Shown in pieces: positions 25,026-32,493 of a DNA stretch of 34,002 nt. Source of the DNA: Clostridium sp. SM-530-WT-3G (GTDB lineage: Bacteria; Bacillota; Clostridia; Clostridiales; Clostridiaceae); assembly GCF_012843905.1 (NCBI RefSeq), contig NZ_JABAGC010000038.1, positions 1 to 34,002 of the forward strand, given 5' to 3'. Within the stretch, counting starts at the first letter, position 1. Each line of letters opens with the position of its first letter. The notes below the pieces were generated by a model. It had not been told where the DNA came from and did not search any database. It worked only from the letters and a program-made list of their open reading frames with translations. Made by a program: the position numbers and the translations under genes.

Positions 25026-25900
25026 TATTTTAATCTATCTAAATAAGATACTGCACTCAAAGCTGCTATATTACCCTCACCTGCTGCTTTTATAAACTGA
25101 TACGGTGCACCCACACAATCTCCAGCCGCAAGGCATCCAGGAATATTGGTTCTCATCATCCTATCAACCTCAATATGATTATTTATCATTTTTAGACCTG
25201 GAACTAATTCATTGGGTGATACACTATCTTTTAATAAAAACACACCATCTGTATCTAATATAGTTTCTTGAAGTAACAACCTTTCGACTTTCTTTTCTCC
25301 TACTATCTTAATCGGCTTGTCTTTAATAATTTTTATATTTTCCACATTTGAATCTAAATCATAATCTTCACTATACATGGGAATATAATTAACCATCTTA
25401 GCTATTTCGCTTACATACTCTGCATCCCTTATACCTAACTTATTATATGAAATAATAGTTACAATTTTATCTTTATATAATTGAGCATCACATGTAGCAC
25501 AATATCCTACACCTTTACCAAGAAAATTTTTTTCACCTTCAATGGGCTTAGTAAATTCAATTCCTGTAGCCAATATCAAAGTTTTTGATTTATAGCACTT
25601 ATCATTTGACATAACAGCAAAATAATCACCCAATGAATATACAGCATTAATTACCTCTTCATTAATCTTAATGTTCATATTTTCTATATGATTTAAAAAT
25701 TTCATTCTAAGCTGTTCACCTGATATATCATAAAAGCCCAAATAATTATTTACTCTAGGGGCTTTTTCTAATTTCGAACTCAAATTACAATTACCTAAAA
25801 TAATAAATTTCTTATTTCTTATTTTAGCATTTAATGCTGCTGACAAACCTGCTGGACCACTGCCAATTATGGCAATATCATATAATTCTTTCAAACTCAT
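25025..25900 (-). CDS. Flavin thioredoxin reductase lacking the NADPH site (ferredoxin-linked type)
   Basis: Reduces thioredoxin through FAD and a dithiol. 291 residues from ATG at 25900, which has AAAGGTGA 6 bases upstream; a GTG three codons earlier overlaps the thioredoxin stop. FAD motifs: IIGSGPAGLSAAL (11-23) and GCLAAGDCVG (255-264) followed by YQFIKAAGEG. Redox pair CATC at Cys134-Cys137. The NADPH domain is degenerate: where TrxB has GGGxSAxEEA it reads IISYNKLGIRDAEY, and the HRRxxxR motif is missing. This matches the ferredoxin-dependent flavin thioredoxin reductases described from clostridia, so reduced ferredoxin is the likely electron donor (inference). Confidence 0.85.
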   Translation of the reverse strand: MSLKELYDIAIIGSGPAGLSAALNAKIRNKKFIILGNCNLSSKLEKAPRVNNYLGFYDISGEQLRMKFLNHIENMNIKINEEVINAVYSLGDYFAVMSNDKCYKSKTLILATGIEFTKPIEGEKNFLGKGVGYCATCDAQLYKDKIVTIISYNKLGIRDAEYVSEIAKMVNYIPMYSEDYDLDSNVENIKIIKDKPIKIVGEKKVERLLLQETILDTDGVFLLKDSVSPNELVPGLKMINNHIEVDRMMRTNIPGCLAAGDCVGAPYQFIKAAGEGNIAALSAVSYLDRLK

Positions 25901-25905
25901 AGAAA

Positions 25906-26226
25906 TCACCTTTGTAGGTTTTCTTCTATAATATCTTCTATATAGTCTTCTGGCACAAATCCTACTACTTCATCCACATGCCTTCCATCTTTAAAAAACA
26001 AAATTGTTGGAAGATTACTTATACCATATTTATCTGATATTCTCGGACTTTCATCTACATCTATATCAACAATTTTCACTTGATTATTTTTATTGGATAT
26101 TCTTTCCAAAACATGATGAAGCATTTTACATGGCATACACCATTGTGCCGAAAAATCAACCATAACTAACCCTTTTTCAAATAATACTTCTTGTCTAAAG
26201 TTACTATCACTTATATGCGATATCAT
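25906..26226 (-). CDS. Thioredoxin with a CMPC active site
   Basis: Small dithiol carrier, 106 residues, one thioredoxin domain. The active site is WCMPCKM (Cys30, Cys33) instead of the usual WCGPC; the cis-proline loop is SNLPTILFF. ATG with GGAGGTGGAG directly upstream. The reductase starts 5 bases after its stop, so the two are co-expressed and are surely partners. Cellular targets cannot be told; in clostridia such pairs support ribonucleotide reduction and oxidative-stress defence. Confidence 0.93.
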   Translation of the reverse strand: MISHISDSNFRQEVLFEKGLVMVDFSAQWCMPCKMLHHVLERISNKNNQVKIVDIDVDESPRISDKYGISNLPTILFFKDGRHVDEVVGFVPEDYIEDIIEENLQR

Positions 26227-26259
26227 AACTCCACCTCCAAATACCTGTCTTTTTTATCT

Positions 26260-26288
26260 TCTATAATAATTCTATTCAATTATGTCGA
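26260..26288 (-). promoter_or_regulatory. Candidate promoter of the thioredoxin operon
   Basis: Minus strand: -35 TCGACA (26283-26288), 17-base spacer, -10 TATAGA (26260-26265), about 35 bases before the start codon. Confidence 0.45.
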
Positions 26289-26333
26289 TTTTTGTTCAAA
26301 ATATTATGGTATATACTATTTTAAATTTTATTA

Positions 26334-26411
26334 TTATATAGCTGCCATTTTATGAAGTTTACTGTATTCACCTTGTTTTTCTAATAATTCATCATGACTA
26401 CCTTGTTCTAT
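26334..26411 (-). pseudogene. Remnant: C-terminal end of an ABC exporter ATPase
   Basis: The minus-strand frame ending at the TAA at 26334-26336 reads IEQGSHDELLEKQGEYSKL, then HKMAAI. This is the characteristic C-terminal tail of MsbA/LmrA-type ABC exporters (consensus ..GtHeELLekgGlYakL). Upstream, only a few more codons could belong to it before the match is lost, and no Walker motifs or membrane domain remain. It is therefore the decayed 3' end of a deleted gene, about 25 codons, left between the thioredoxin operon and a small membrane protein gene. Confidence 0.75.
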
Positions 26412-26453
26412 GTTTATATATTTTAATTTATGTACGAATAAAAAATATATAGC

Positions 26454-26482
26454 TTGTATATAATTAGAATACATAATAATTA
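26454..26482 (+). promoter_or_regulatory. Weak candidate promoter of the 84-residue protein gene
   Basis: TTGTAT (26454-26459), 17-base spacer, TAATTA (26477-26482). The region is so AT-rich that alternatives such as TATAAT at 26459-26464 are also possible. Confidence 0.3.
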
Positions 26483-26506
26483 TTAATAAAAGCTGGTGAT
26501 ATATAT

Positions 26507-26761
26507 ATGTATTATTTAAAGAGACTATTTAATTTCTCCATCTCTATCTTGATTCCATTAATCTGTTTTAATTTAATAGCAAGCAGATCACATTACTCAA
26601 AAGATTTATTTAAATTTATTTTCTCTATTTTTGGACTACTTAATGTATACCTTGGTATAAATCTTTTAAATACAAATCAAAAAATGTTGAGTGTTTTTAC
26701 TTTTTTAATATCCTTTTTCTTCTTTACTATAATAGGTGCTGAAATAATATTATATAGCTGA
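26507..26761 (+). CDS. Small three-helix membrane protein, unknown function
   Basis: 84 residues, almost entirely hydrophobic: helices at about 7-25 (SISILIPLICF…), 34-54 (FIFSIFGLLNVYLGI) and 60-82 (FTFLISFFFFTII). No family recognised. The ribosome binding site is weak (GCTGGTGAT, 8-10 bases before ATG). A strong terminator follows directly, which supports a real gene. The deleted ABC exporter next door hints that this may be a survivor of a larger locus, but nothing in the sequence proves a link. Confidence 0.6.
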   Translation: MYYLKRLFNFSISILIPLICFNLIASRSHYSKDLFKFIFSIFGLLNVYLGINLLNTNQKMLSVFTFLISFFFFTIIGAEIILYS

Positions 26762-26775
26762 TACAAGTATTTAAC

Positions 26776-26821
26776 AAAAATACAGGCAGTATGGTATATT
26801 TTTCACACTGCCTGTATTTTT
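26776..26821. terminator. Bidirectional terminator
   Basis: AAAAATACAGGCAGT (26776-26790) and ACTGCCTGTATTTTT (26807-26821) pair perfectly over 15 bp with a 16-base loop. T-runs occur on both sides. It separates the plus-strand small membrane protein from the minus-strand ABC operon and can serve both. Confidence 0.9.
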
Positions 26822-26870
26822 TTATATATTTTTTTAATTATCTTAATTACAACCATCCCAAAAATACTAT

Positions 26871-27539
26871 CTACATGAAACTAATTATTTCATTTTTTGC
26901 TTTTTGCAACTCTTCTTCAAACACTTTAAGAACTTTAACAGGACTATTCCCAAATAGAAATATTCTCCCATTAAAATATATAGCTTCATCTATATCATGG
27001 GTAGCAAGAATAACAAGCCTTTTCCTTTTATTTAGTATATTTTTAAATTCATCTATTATTGTATATTTAAGTTTATAATCCAGTGATTTAAACGGCTCGT
27101 CCATAAGTATTATCTTGGAAGGTTTTCCAAAGGCCCTTGCTATATTAACTCTCTGTCTCATACCCCCGCTTAATTCATTTGGATACTTATCCTTCACTTC
27201 TTTTATTCCTACTATATCTAATAATTTTTCAATTTCATTATCAAGATTTATTTTATCGAAATACTTCTTCAAAGTAATCTGAAGGTTTTCTTTAACTGTC
27301 AACCATTCAATAAGTCTATCTTCTTGAAATATATAACTTATATCACTTTTTAAGATTCCATTTAAGCTTCCACTATCATATTCTAAAATTCCTGCTACAA
27401 TATTAAGAAATGTTGTTTTCCCACATCCTGACGGGCCTATTATACAATTTATTTTATCATCTACTATCTTAATATTAAAATCCTTAAAAATACTCCGTTT
27501 ATCATAAGATTTATTCAAATTAGTTATTTCTATATTCAT
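26871..27539 (-). CDS. ABC transporter ATPase, NitT/TauT/SsuB type
   Basis: Powers the adjacent importer. 222 residues from ATG at 27539, with AGGTGG 5 bases upstream; the ATG overlaps the permease stop (ATGA). The frame extends three codons to a GTG, less likely. Walker A GPSGCGKTTF, Q-loop IFQEDRLIEW, signature LSGGMRQRVNIAR, Walker B ILMDEP, then FKSLD and switch ATHDIDEA. The QEDRLIEWLTVKEN segment is typical of the nitrate/sulfonate/taurine subfamily. Confidence 0.92.
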   Translation of the reverse strand: MNIEITNLNKSYDKRSIFKDFNIKIVDDKINCIIGPSGCGKTTFLNIVAGILEYDSGSLNGILKSDISYIFQEDRLIEWLTVKENLQITLKKYFDKINLDNEIEKLLDIVGIKEVKDKYPNELSGGMRQRVNIARAFGKPSKIILMDEPFKSLDYKLKYTIIDEFKNILNKRKRLVILATHDIDEAIYFNGRIFLFGNSPVKVLKVFEEELQKAKNEIISFM

Positions 27540-28291
27540 TTTGTCCACCTACATACTTTCCTAATAAGAATTTTGTTTATAAGAACAAATATAAATGATA
27601 TTAACATTATAATCATAATCCATGCAAAAATACCTGGAGTATTAAAATTTACTTTTTCAAGTTGAACCTGAGATCCTATTCCATACTTAGGTTGTCCATG
27701 TACTTCGCCTGCAATTACAACTTTAAATGTTAACGCAAATGTAGATACAAAAATATTAGCTATATAGTATCCAATGAGAGGCAGATATATTTTTGTGATT
27801 TTATCCTTTGTACTTACTTCATAAATCTCAACCATATCTATTATCTTACCATCAAAATTAATTATAGTATTGCGTATACCTTCAAATATTATAGGAAAAA
27901 CTACTGCAAAACCTACTATAAATGGGGCCATATCTTTGTCAAACCATACAAGTGTAAGTACAACAAGCACCAAAGTAGGTATTGTTCTTATTATAGAATT
28001 TAGTGGTTTAATCATATATTGAAAAAACGGACACACAACCGAAAGTACTCCTAAAATTACTGCTAAAATAAGTGCTATAATATAACTTAAGCTAGCTCTT
28101 AAAAAACTACTTAATATAATTAATACAAAATCTTTATTATTGGTAATATTCTCAATAGCTGCTATAACCTGTTCTATTCTTGGGAGATAAATATCATTAT
28201 TTAATATTACAGCAGTAAATTGCCATAATGTTAAAAAGCATATACATGATATTAATAAATAAGTTTTATTTCTCCATGAACACTCCTTCAT
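27536..28291 (-). CDS. ABC transporter permease, NitT/TauT/SsuC type
   Basis: Inner-membrane subunit, 251 residues with about six hydrophobic segments. The family marks are the LPRIEQVIAAI segment after the first helix, IIRTIPTLVLVVLTLVWF, and an EAA-like loop around IDMVEIYEVSTKDKITKIYLP. The ATG overlaps the last 26 bases of the binding-protein gene, in another frame, with GGAGG about 11 bases upstream inside that gene, so translation is coupled. Confidence 0.9.
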   Translation of the reverse strand: MKECSWRNKTYLLISCICFLTLWQFTAVILNNDIYLPRIEQVIAAIENITNNKDFVLIILSSFLRASLSYIIALILAVILGVLSVVCPFFQYMIKPLNSIIRTIPTLVLVVLTLVWFDKDMAPFIVGFAVVFPIIFEGIRNTIINFDGKIIDMVEIYEVSTKDKITKIYLPLIGYYIANIFVSTFALTFKVVIAGEVHGQPKYGIGSQVQLEKVNFNTPGIFAWIMIIMLISFIFVLINKILIRKVCRWTK

Positions 28292-29252
28292 CAGGTATAC
28301 TTCCTCCTATGGTACTTGAGTCAAGTTCATTTAATTTCTCGAAATAAGTTTTATATTCCTTTTTACAGTCTTTAATAGGAACATATTTTATATTTGCTCT
28401 ATCTACTGCTTTAGTTATTATAGTTTTTTTAGCTGATACTCCTATTTCTTCACAGTAATCACCTAAAGCATCTTTGTTATCATACATCCATTCAGTACTT
28501 TCCTTAACTTTATCTAAAAGACCATCAACAAATTCTTTATCATTTTCTAGCAAATCATTTTTTACTATTAACGTTGATTGAGGAAAACCGTATTCTGTAT
28601 TATTTATCTTTTTCCATTCTTCATTCAAGTCCATTAAAGTTGTAAATTCTGAATTCTTAGTTTGTACTGTAGATAATGCCGGTTCAGGAATAACCGCATA
28701 CTCAGCTTTTCCAGATAATATTACTGGCGCAAGTTCTGAAACCCCATTTACATACGAAAAATTAATATCCTTATCAACATCAATTCCTTTTCCCATAAAT
28801 ATACTCTTAGATACAAGATCTGGTGTTAAGCCTTTCCCTATATTATAGATTTCCTTACCTTTAAAATCACTACTTACATTTTTATCTGTAGTACCAACAT
28901 AAAGCGAACCCCATCCAACAGTTCCTGCTATTTTATAGTTTTTTGTCTTATTATATACAGTCGATGCTACATTTGAAGGAACTATCACAACATCTGGTTC
29001 GCCTTTCATAACGCTTGTAACCAAAGATTCAGAATTTTTCTCAATTGTATAATTCACTTTATAACCGTCTTTAATTTCTGGATTTTCCTTTATATTTTTT
29101 GCATTTGCAATGGCTGGAAGCCCATCTGGTACTGAAAAATTAATTTCTTTTGTTTCGACCATTTCACTTTGTTGTAGAGCACTCTGACCACTTCCACATC
29201 CAATAAAAGTAAATACACTCAATACTGCTAATAATGCTATTTTTTTTCTCAT
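28266..29252 (-). CDS. ABC transporter substrate-binding lipoprotein, NitT/TauT/SsuA-like
   Basis: 328 residues. A short signal with lipobox TFIGC (Cys19) anchors it outside the membrane. The body resembles the NMT1/THI5-like or SsuA family: SVPDGLPAIANAK, VTSVMKGEPDVVIVPSN, EYAVIPEPALS and GFPQSTLIV. Substrate is unknown: sulfonates, nitrate, pyrimidines or riboflavin precursors are used by relatives, and no riboswitch lies upstream to help. ATG with GAGG about 8 bases before it. First gene of the operon; the promoter region upstream is AT-rich with a palindrome AATAATTAATTATT at 29273-29286. Confidence 0.85.
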   Translation of the reverse strand: MRKKIALLAVLSVFTFIGCGSGQSALQQSEMVETKEINFSVPDGLPAIANAKNIKENPEIKDGYKVNYTIEKNSESLVTSVMKGEPDVVIVPSNVASTVYNKTKNYKIAGTVGWGSLYVGTTDKNVSSDFKGKEIYNIGKGLTPDLVSKSIFMGKGIDVDKDINFSYVNGVSELAPVILSGKAEYAVIPEPALSTVQTKNSEFTTLMDLNEEWKKINNTEYGFPQSTLIVKNDLLENDKEFVDGLLDKVKESTEWMYDNKDALGDYCEEIGVSAKKTIITKAVDRANIKYVPIKDCKKEYKTYFEKLNELDSSTIGGSIPDEGVFMEK

Positions 29253-29356
29253 TTATATCCTCTACTTTCTATAATAATTAATTATTGGTGTTTAAATACA
29301 ATACATATATTATCATACACACAAAAAATTACAATTATATTTTGATATGCAAAAAA

Positions 29357-29393
29357 AAAAATCACAAGTATATTAAACATACCCATGATTTTT
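29357..29393 (-). terminator. Terminator of the YaaR-family gene
   Basis: AAAAATCA (29357-29364) and TGATTTTT (29386-29393) pair, with an inner GTAT/ATAC stem across a 3x3 internal loop. On the minus strand a T-run of ten or more bases follows. Confidence 0.8.
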
Positions 29394-29448
29394 TATCATT
29401 TATTAAAACATTCTTAATTTAACCCATATATTAGCTTTTAATTATTAT

Positions 29449-29868
29449 TTATCTATATATATCAACTAACATTCCTTGAATTTCATCAACTGCTGCTACA
29501 ACATTTATACAGTCTTTTTCATCACTTAATAAAGCTTCAGTAAGTTCTTCAAGTTTTGTATCTATTGTATCTACAGTTATATAATATTGAGTTTGCCAGA
29601 AACTTATATCCTTTTTAGTTTCATACATAAACTCAAGGATTGACTGAAGGTATTCCTTTATCATTTTCTTATACATTACTACATCCACATAAGTTTTAGT
29701 AGTTATAAGTCTATTCCCTCTCTTTTTTATATCATTTATCATTTTATTTAACTGCTCTTCTGACTTCTTTTGTCTCTGTTGATTAAAACTATGAGAAAAA
29801 TCTTTTTTCCCCGCTGCAACTCTTCTTTCTGAAGTTACTGTACCTCTTCCTACTCTTCCAATTTCCAT
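29449..29868 (-). CDS. YaaR-family protein (DUF327)
   Basis: 139 residues from the ATG at 29868 (MEIGRVGRG…), which has AAAGGAA about 9 bases upstream; an ATG three codons earlier (29877) is almost on top of that Shine-Dalgarno site. It is soluble and helical, with a basic Gln/Lys-rich N-terminal part (SHSFNQQRQKKSEEQL) and conserved LITTKTYVDVVMYKKMIKEYL. Homologues in Bacillus lie near DNA-metabolism genes, but the molecular role is not known. Here it stands alone. Confidence 0.8.
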   Translation of the reverse strand: MEIGRVGRGTVTSERRVAAGKKDFSHSFNQQRQKKSEEQLNKMINDIKKRGNRLITTKTYVDVVMYKKMIKEYLQSILEFMYETKKDISFWQTQYYITVDTIDTKLEELTEALLSDEKDCINVVAAVDEIQGMLVDIYR

Positions 29869-29899
29869 GTTTCTCATTTCCTTTCTTATTTATGAATTT

Positions 29900-29923
29900 A
29901 TTATAACAAACATGGACATGTTT
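29900..29923 (-). promoter_or_regulatory. -10 element with adjoining palindrome before the YaaR gene
   Basis: A TATAAT -10 (minus strand, 29900-29905) directly abuts the perfect inverted repeat AAACATG-GA-CATGTTT (29908-29923). A good -35 is missing, which would fit an activator-dependent or alternative-sigma promoter, or an operator occupied by a repressor. Confidence 0.45.
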
Positions 29924-30081
29924 CTCTATACAAGGTTTTATCAAATAAATATTTAAAATAAAATCTATAATTATAAAAAATGATTTTTCCCCTTTATATA
30001 TTAATTTTATAATAACTCACAAAAATTATTTTTACATATTTTTTTTATTGAAATCCAATTTCATTAGTAATAAAATTTATA

Positions 30082-30087
30082 TATAAT
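30082..30087 (+). promoter_or_regulatory. -10 element before the 100-residue gene
   Basis: TATAAT at 30082-30087, 28 bases before the start codon. The -35 region (TTTCAT at 17 bases) is poor. Confidence 0.4.
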
Positions 30088-30114
30088 ACATGTAAGATAT
30101 AGGAGGTATTTACA

Positions 30115-30417
30115 ATGATAGTAAAATGTTTAGATGATACATTATGTTCAACATTAACAGTAAATAAGGAATACAATGTAATTGAAGAAGCTCCAGAATA
30201 TTATGTAATAATTGATGACAAAAATAATGAAACTATATGCAGAAAAAGTCGTTTTTCAATAATTGAAGATGGTGATTTAACTAAGAAAGCTAAAGCAACA
30301 ATAAACGAATTAAATTATCAGTTAGAAAATGAAGCAAAAGATATAAAACAATTTTCAATAAGAAAAAATTCAAAAGGTGAAATCAAAGAAATATCTATTA
30401 AATTCAAGTTTAATTAA
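30115..30417 (+). CDS. Hypothetical 100-residue protein
   Basis: A soluble, mixed-charge protein with no signal peptide. The first half (MIVKCLDDTLCSTLTVNKEY, then IEEAPEYYVIIDD and CRKSRFSIIED) looks like a small beta-rich SH3-like fold: a start matching IVKC..LT..KEY, strands and a final R-F pair, as in small phage- and plasmid-type hypothetical proteins. The second half is a charged helix and strand. AGGAGG 7 bases before the ATG and a terminator after it support a real, well-translated gene. Function unknown. Confidence 0.7.
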   Translation: MIVKCLDDTLCSTLTVNKEYNVIEEAPEYYVIIDDKNNETICRKSRFSIIEDGDLTKKAKATINELNYQLENEAKDIKQFSIRKNSKGEIKEISIKFKFN

Positions 30418-30427
30418 TTGAATTTAA

Positions 30428-30456
30428 AAGGCTTGGCTACCATTAGGTCAAGCCTT
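30428..30456. terminator. Terminator between the 100-residue gene and asnB
   Basis: AAGGCTTG (30428-30435) and CAAGCCTT (30449-30456) pair, with an inner ACC/GGT. T-rich sequence on both sides is only moderate. Both converging genes could use it. Confidence 0.7.
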
Positions 30457-30504
30457 ATTTATCTTCTAATTCTATATAATTATTTATCTCTCACATTTTT
30501 TTAA

Positions 30505-32349
30505 TTATATAAGAATATTAACATTATATTCTTTTAGCCATGTATTGACTTGAATCAAGTATGCCAAAAGCTGTGGACCAGTCATAAGCTGACCATACCA
30601 CGGAGATTTATATGATGCACCTTTAGTTTCTATTATTCTCTCAACAATATCATCATCTATTATTTCATGAATTGGAGATGTTTTATCCTCAATTATTTCC
30701 TTCATTATCCTACACACAATATCTGTATACACAGGATTATGAGTCTTAGGATAAGGACTCTTTTTCCTATAAATTATATCATTAGGAAGTATACCTTCAA
30801 GGGATGCCCTTAACAGACCTTTTTCTCTTCCTTTATAAAGCTTTATATGTGCAGGCATATTAAAAGCATATTCTACAAGTCTGATATCCGCAAAAGGTAC
30901 TCTTACTTCAAGGCTATTATACATACTCATCCTGTCTTTTCTATTCAAAAGATTTACCATGAACCATTTTAAGTTTAAGTATGACACTTCCTTCATTCTA
31001 AAATCTCTTCTGTTTTCATTATCTGTATGAGGTACTTTATTCAAAGATTTTCTATACTGATATTGAACCAACTCCTGCACCGGTATATCCTTTATTTTAT
31101 CATTTAATATCCCTATTCTGCTGCTTACGAATCTTGACCATGGAAAAGTATCTAAATAAAACATATCATCATGAGTAAACCATGGATAACCTCCAAAAAT
31201 CTCATCTGCACATTCTCCAGATAAACCGACTACAAAGTCCTTTCTTATTTCTTTACAAAATAGAAGCAGTGAAGAATCTATATCCGCCATCCCTGGCAAA
31301 TCTCTACTTAGTACTGCATCCTTCAATGCCAATGCAAGATCTGAATGGTTTAGTATAACTTTTTTATGGTCACTACCTATAACTCCAGCCATTTTTTCTG
31401 CAAAATATTCATCACTATTAGGCTCAAACAGGTTTGCTTTAAAGAATTTTTCATTATCTTCATAATTAATTGAATAAGTAGTAAGTACTTTACCTCGTTT
31501 ATTAAATTCTTTTCCTGCTATAGCTGAAATTGCTGACGAGTCCAGCCCTCCAGATAAGAATGTGCATAATGGCACATCTCCTACTAGCTGTCTTTTTATT
31601 GCATCACACAATAATTCTCTTGTATGCTTAATTGCTTCTTCTGCGGTTTCCTTGAATTCTTCTGCTTTTACAATCCAGTATTCCCATGTCTTTATTTTAT
31701 TATCTCTAGATATTAAAAGGCAGTTTGCAGGCGCAACTTCTTTAATATTTTTAAATACCGCACTTCCTGGTATAGTTGCAGGTCCAAGGCCAAATATCTC
31801 AGTAAGTCCTTCTTTATCAATTTCAGCTTTTACACTTGGATGTGCCAGAATTGTCTTTATTTCAGATCCAAATATAAACTCTTCATTACATATACTATAA
31901 AATAATGGTTTCACACCCATCTGATCTCTTGCCAGAAATACTTCTTTTTTATATTCGTCAAATACTGCAAATGCAAATATACCAATTAATTTATTAACAC
32001 ACTCTTTCCCCCAGTTAATATATGAAGCCAACAATACTTCAGTATCCGAATAAGATTGAAATTCAAATCCATCATTTACTAGTTCTTTTCTTAAATCTTC
32101 CGTATTATAAAGTTCTCCATTATATACAATTGTATATTTTCTCCCATTAAAAAATTTGGTCATAGGCTGACTTCCTCCTTTGGGATCTACCACTATAAGT
32201 CGCCTATGACCAAATATTACATTATTAGAAATATACTTTCCTTCCGAATCAGGTCCTCTTCTAGTTAATGTCTTAATCATCCCTTCCAATATATCTACTT
32301 CTTTGGATATATCTTTCCTAAAGTTTACTATTCCAGCTATTCCGCACAT
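30505..32349 (-). CDS. asnB: Asparagine synthase (glutamine-hydrolysing)
   Basis: Makes asparagine from aspartate, glutamine and ATP. 614 residues. Cys2 (MCGIAG) becomes the N-terminal nucleophile of the class II glutaminase domain, with RRGPDSEG (30-37), HRRL and YNGELYN. The synthetase domain carries the PP-loop LSGGLDSSA (SGGLDS 266-271) and LSGECADEIFGGYPW. The length matches the Bacillus AsnB type. It lacks the features of antibiotic or peptidoglycan-amidating relatives as far as can be judged. ATG with GAGGTGA 6 bases upstream. A sigma-A promoter overlaps the sigma-G promoter of the divergent gene. Confidence 0.95.
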   Translation of the reverse strand: MCGIAGIVNFRKDISKEVDILEGMIKTLTRRGPDSEGKYISNNVIFGHRRLIVVDPKGGSQPMTKFFNGRKYTIVYNGELYNTEDLRKELVNDGFEFQSYSDTEVLLASYINWGKECVNKLIGIFAFAVFDEYKKEVFLARDQMGVKPLFYSICNEEFIFGSEIKTILAHPSVKAEIDKEGLTEIFGLGPATIPGSAVFKNIKEVAPANCLLISRDNKIKTWEYWIVKAEEFKETAEEAIKHTRELLCDAIKRQLVGDVPLCTFLSGGLDSSAISAIAGKEFNKRGKVLTTYSINYEDNEKFFKANLFEPNSDEYFAEKMAGVIGSDHKKVILNHSDLALALKDAVLSRDLPGMADIDSSLLLFCKEIRKDFVVGLSGECADEIFGGYPWFTHDDMFYLDTFPWSRFVSSRIGILNDKIKDIPVQELVQYQYRKSLNKVPHTDNENRRDFRMKEVSYLNLKWFMVNLLNRKDRMSMYNSLEVRVPFADIRLVEYAFNMPAHIKLYKGREKGLLRASLEGILPNDIIYRKKSPYPKTHNPVYTDIVCRIMKEIIEDKTSPIHEIIDDDIVERIIETKGASYKSPWYGQLMTGPQLLAYLIQVNTWLKEYNVNILI

Positions 32350-32412
32350 TTATATCACCTCTATTTTCTTTACATTACTAAAATATGATTTTTAATTAAT
32401 ATTGTGCACAGG

Positions 32413-32441
32413 ATATTAATTAATGTATACATTTTTCTCAA
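32413..32441 (-). promoter_or_regulatory. Sigma-A promoter of asnB
   Basis: Minus strand: -35 TTGAGA (32436-32441), 17-base spacer, -10 TAATAT (32413-32418). Leader of about 55 bases. No T-box for asparagine is present. It overlaps the divergent sigma-G promoter. Confidence 0.55.
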
Positions 32442-32454
32442 TTCTCACATACTA
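32425..32454 (+). promoter_or_regulatory. Sigma-G (forespore) promoter of the germination gene
   Basis: -35 GTATA (32425-32429), exactly 18 bases, -10 CATACTA (32448-32454). Both elements fit the Bacillus subtilis sigma-G consensus (GHATR N18 CATWHTA) completely. The expected start near 32461 leaves a short leader to the ATG at 32494. Expression late in sporulation inside the forespore is therefore likely. Confidence 0.75.
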
Positions 32455-32493
32455 CATCTATAAAATACTGTACGAGAGGTGTGTGATATACAT

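Noticed and set aside
32350..32478. T-box leader before asnB
   Set aside because: The leader is only about 55 bases and lacks the T-box sequence.
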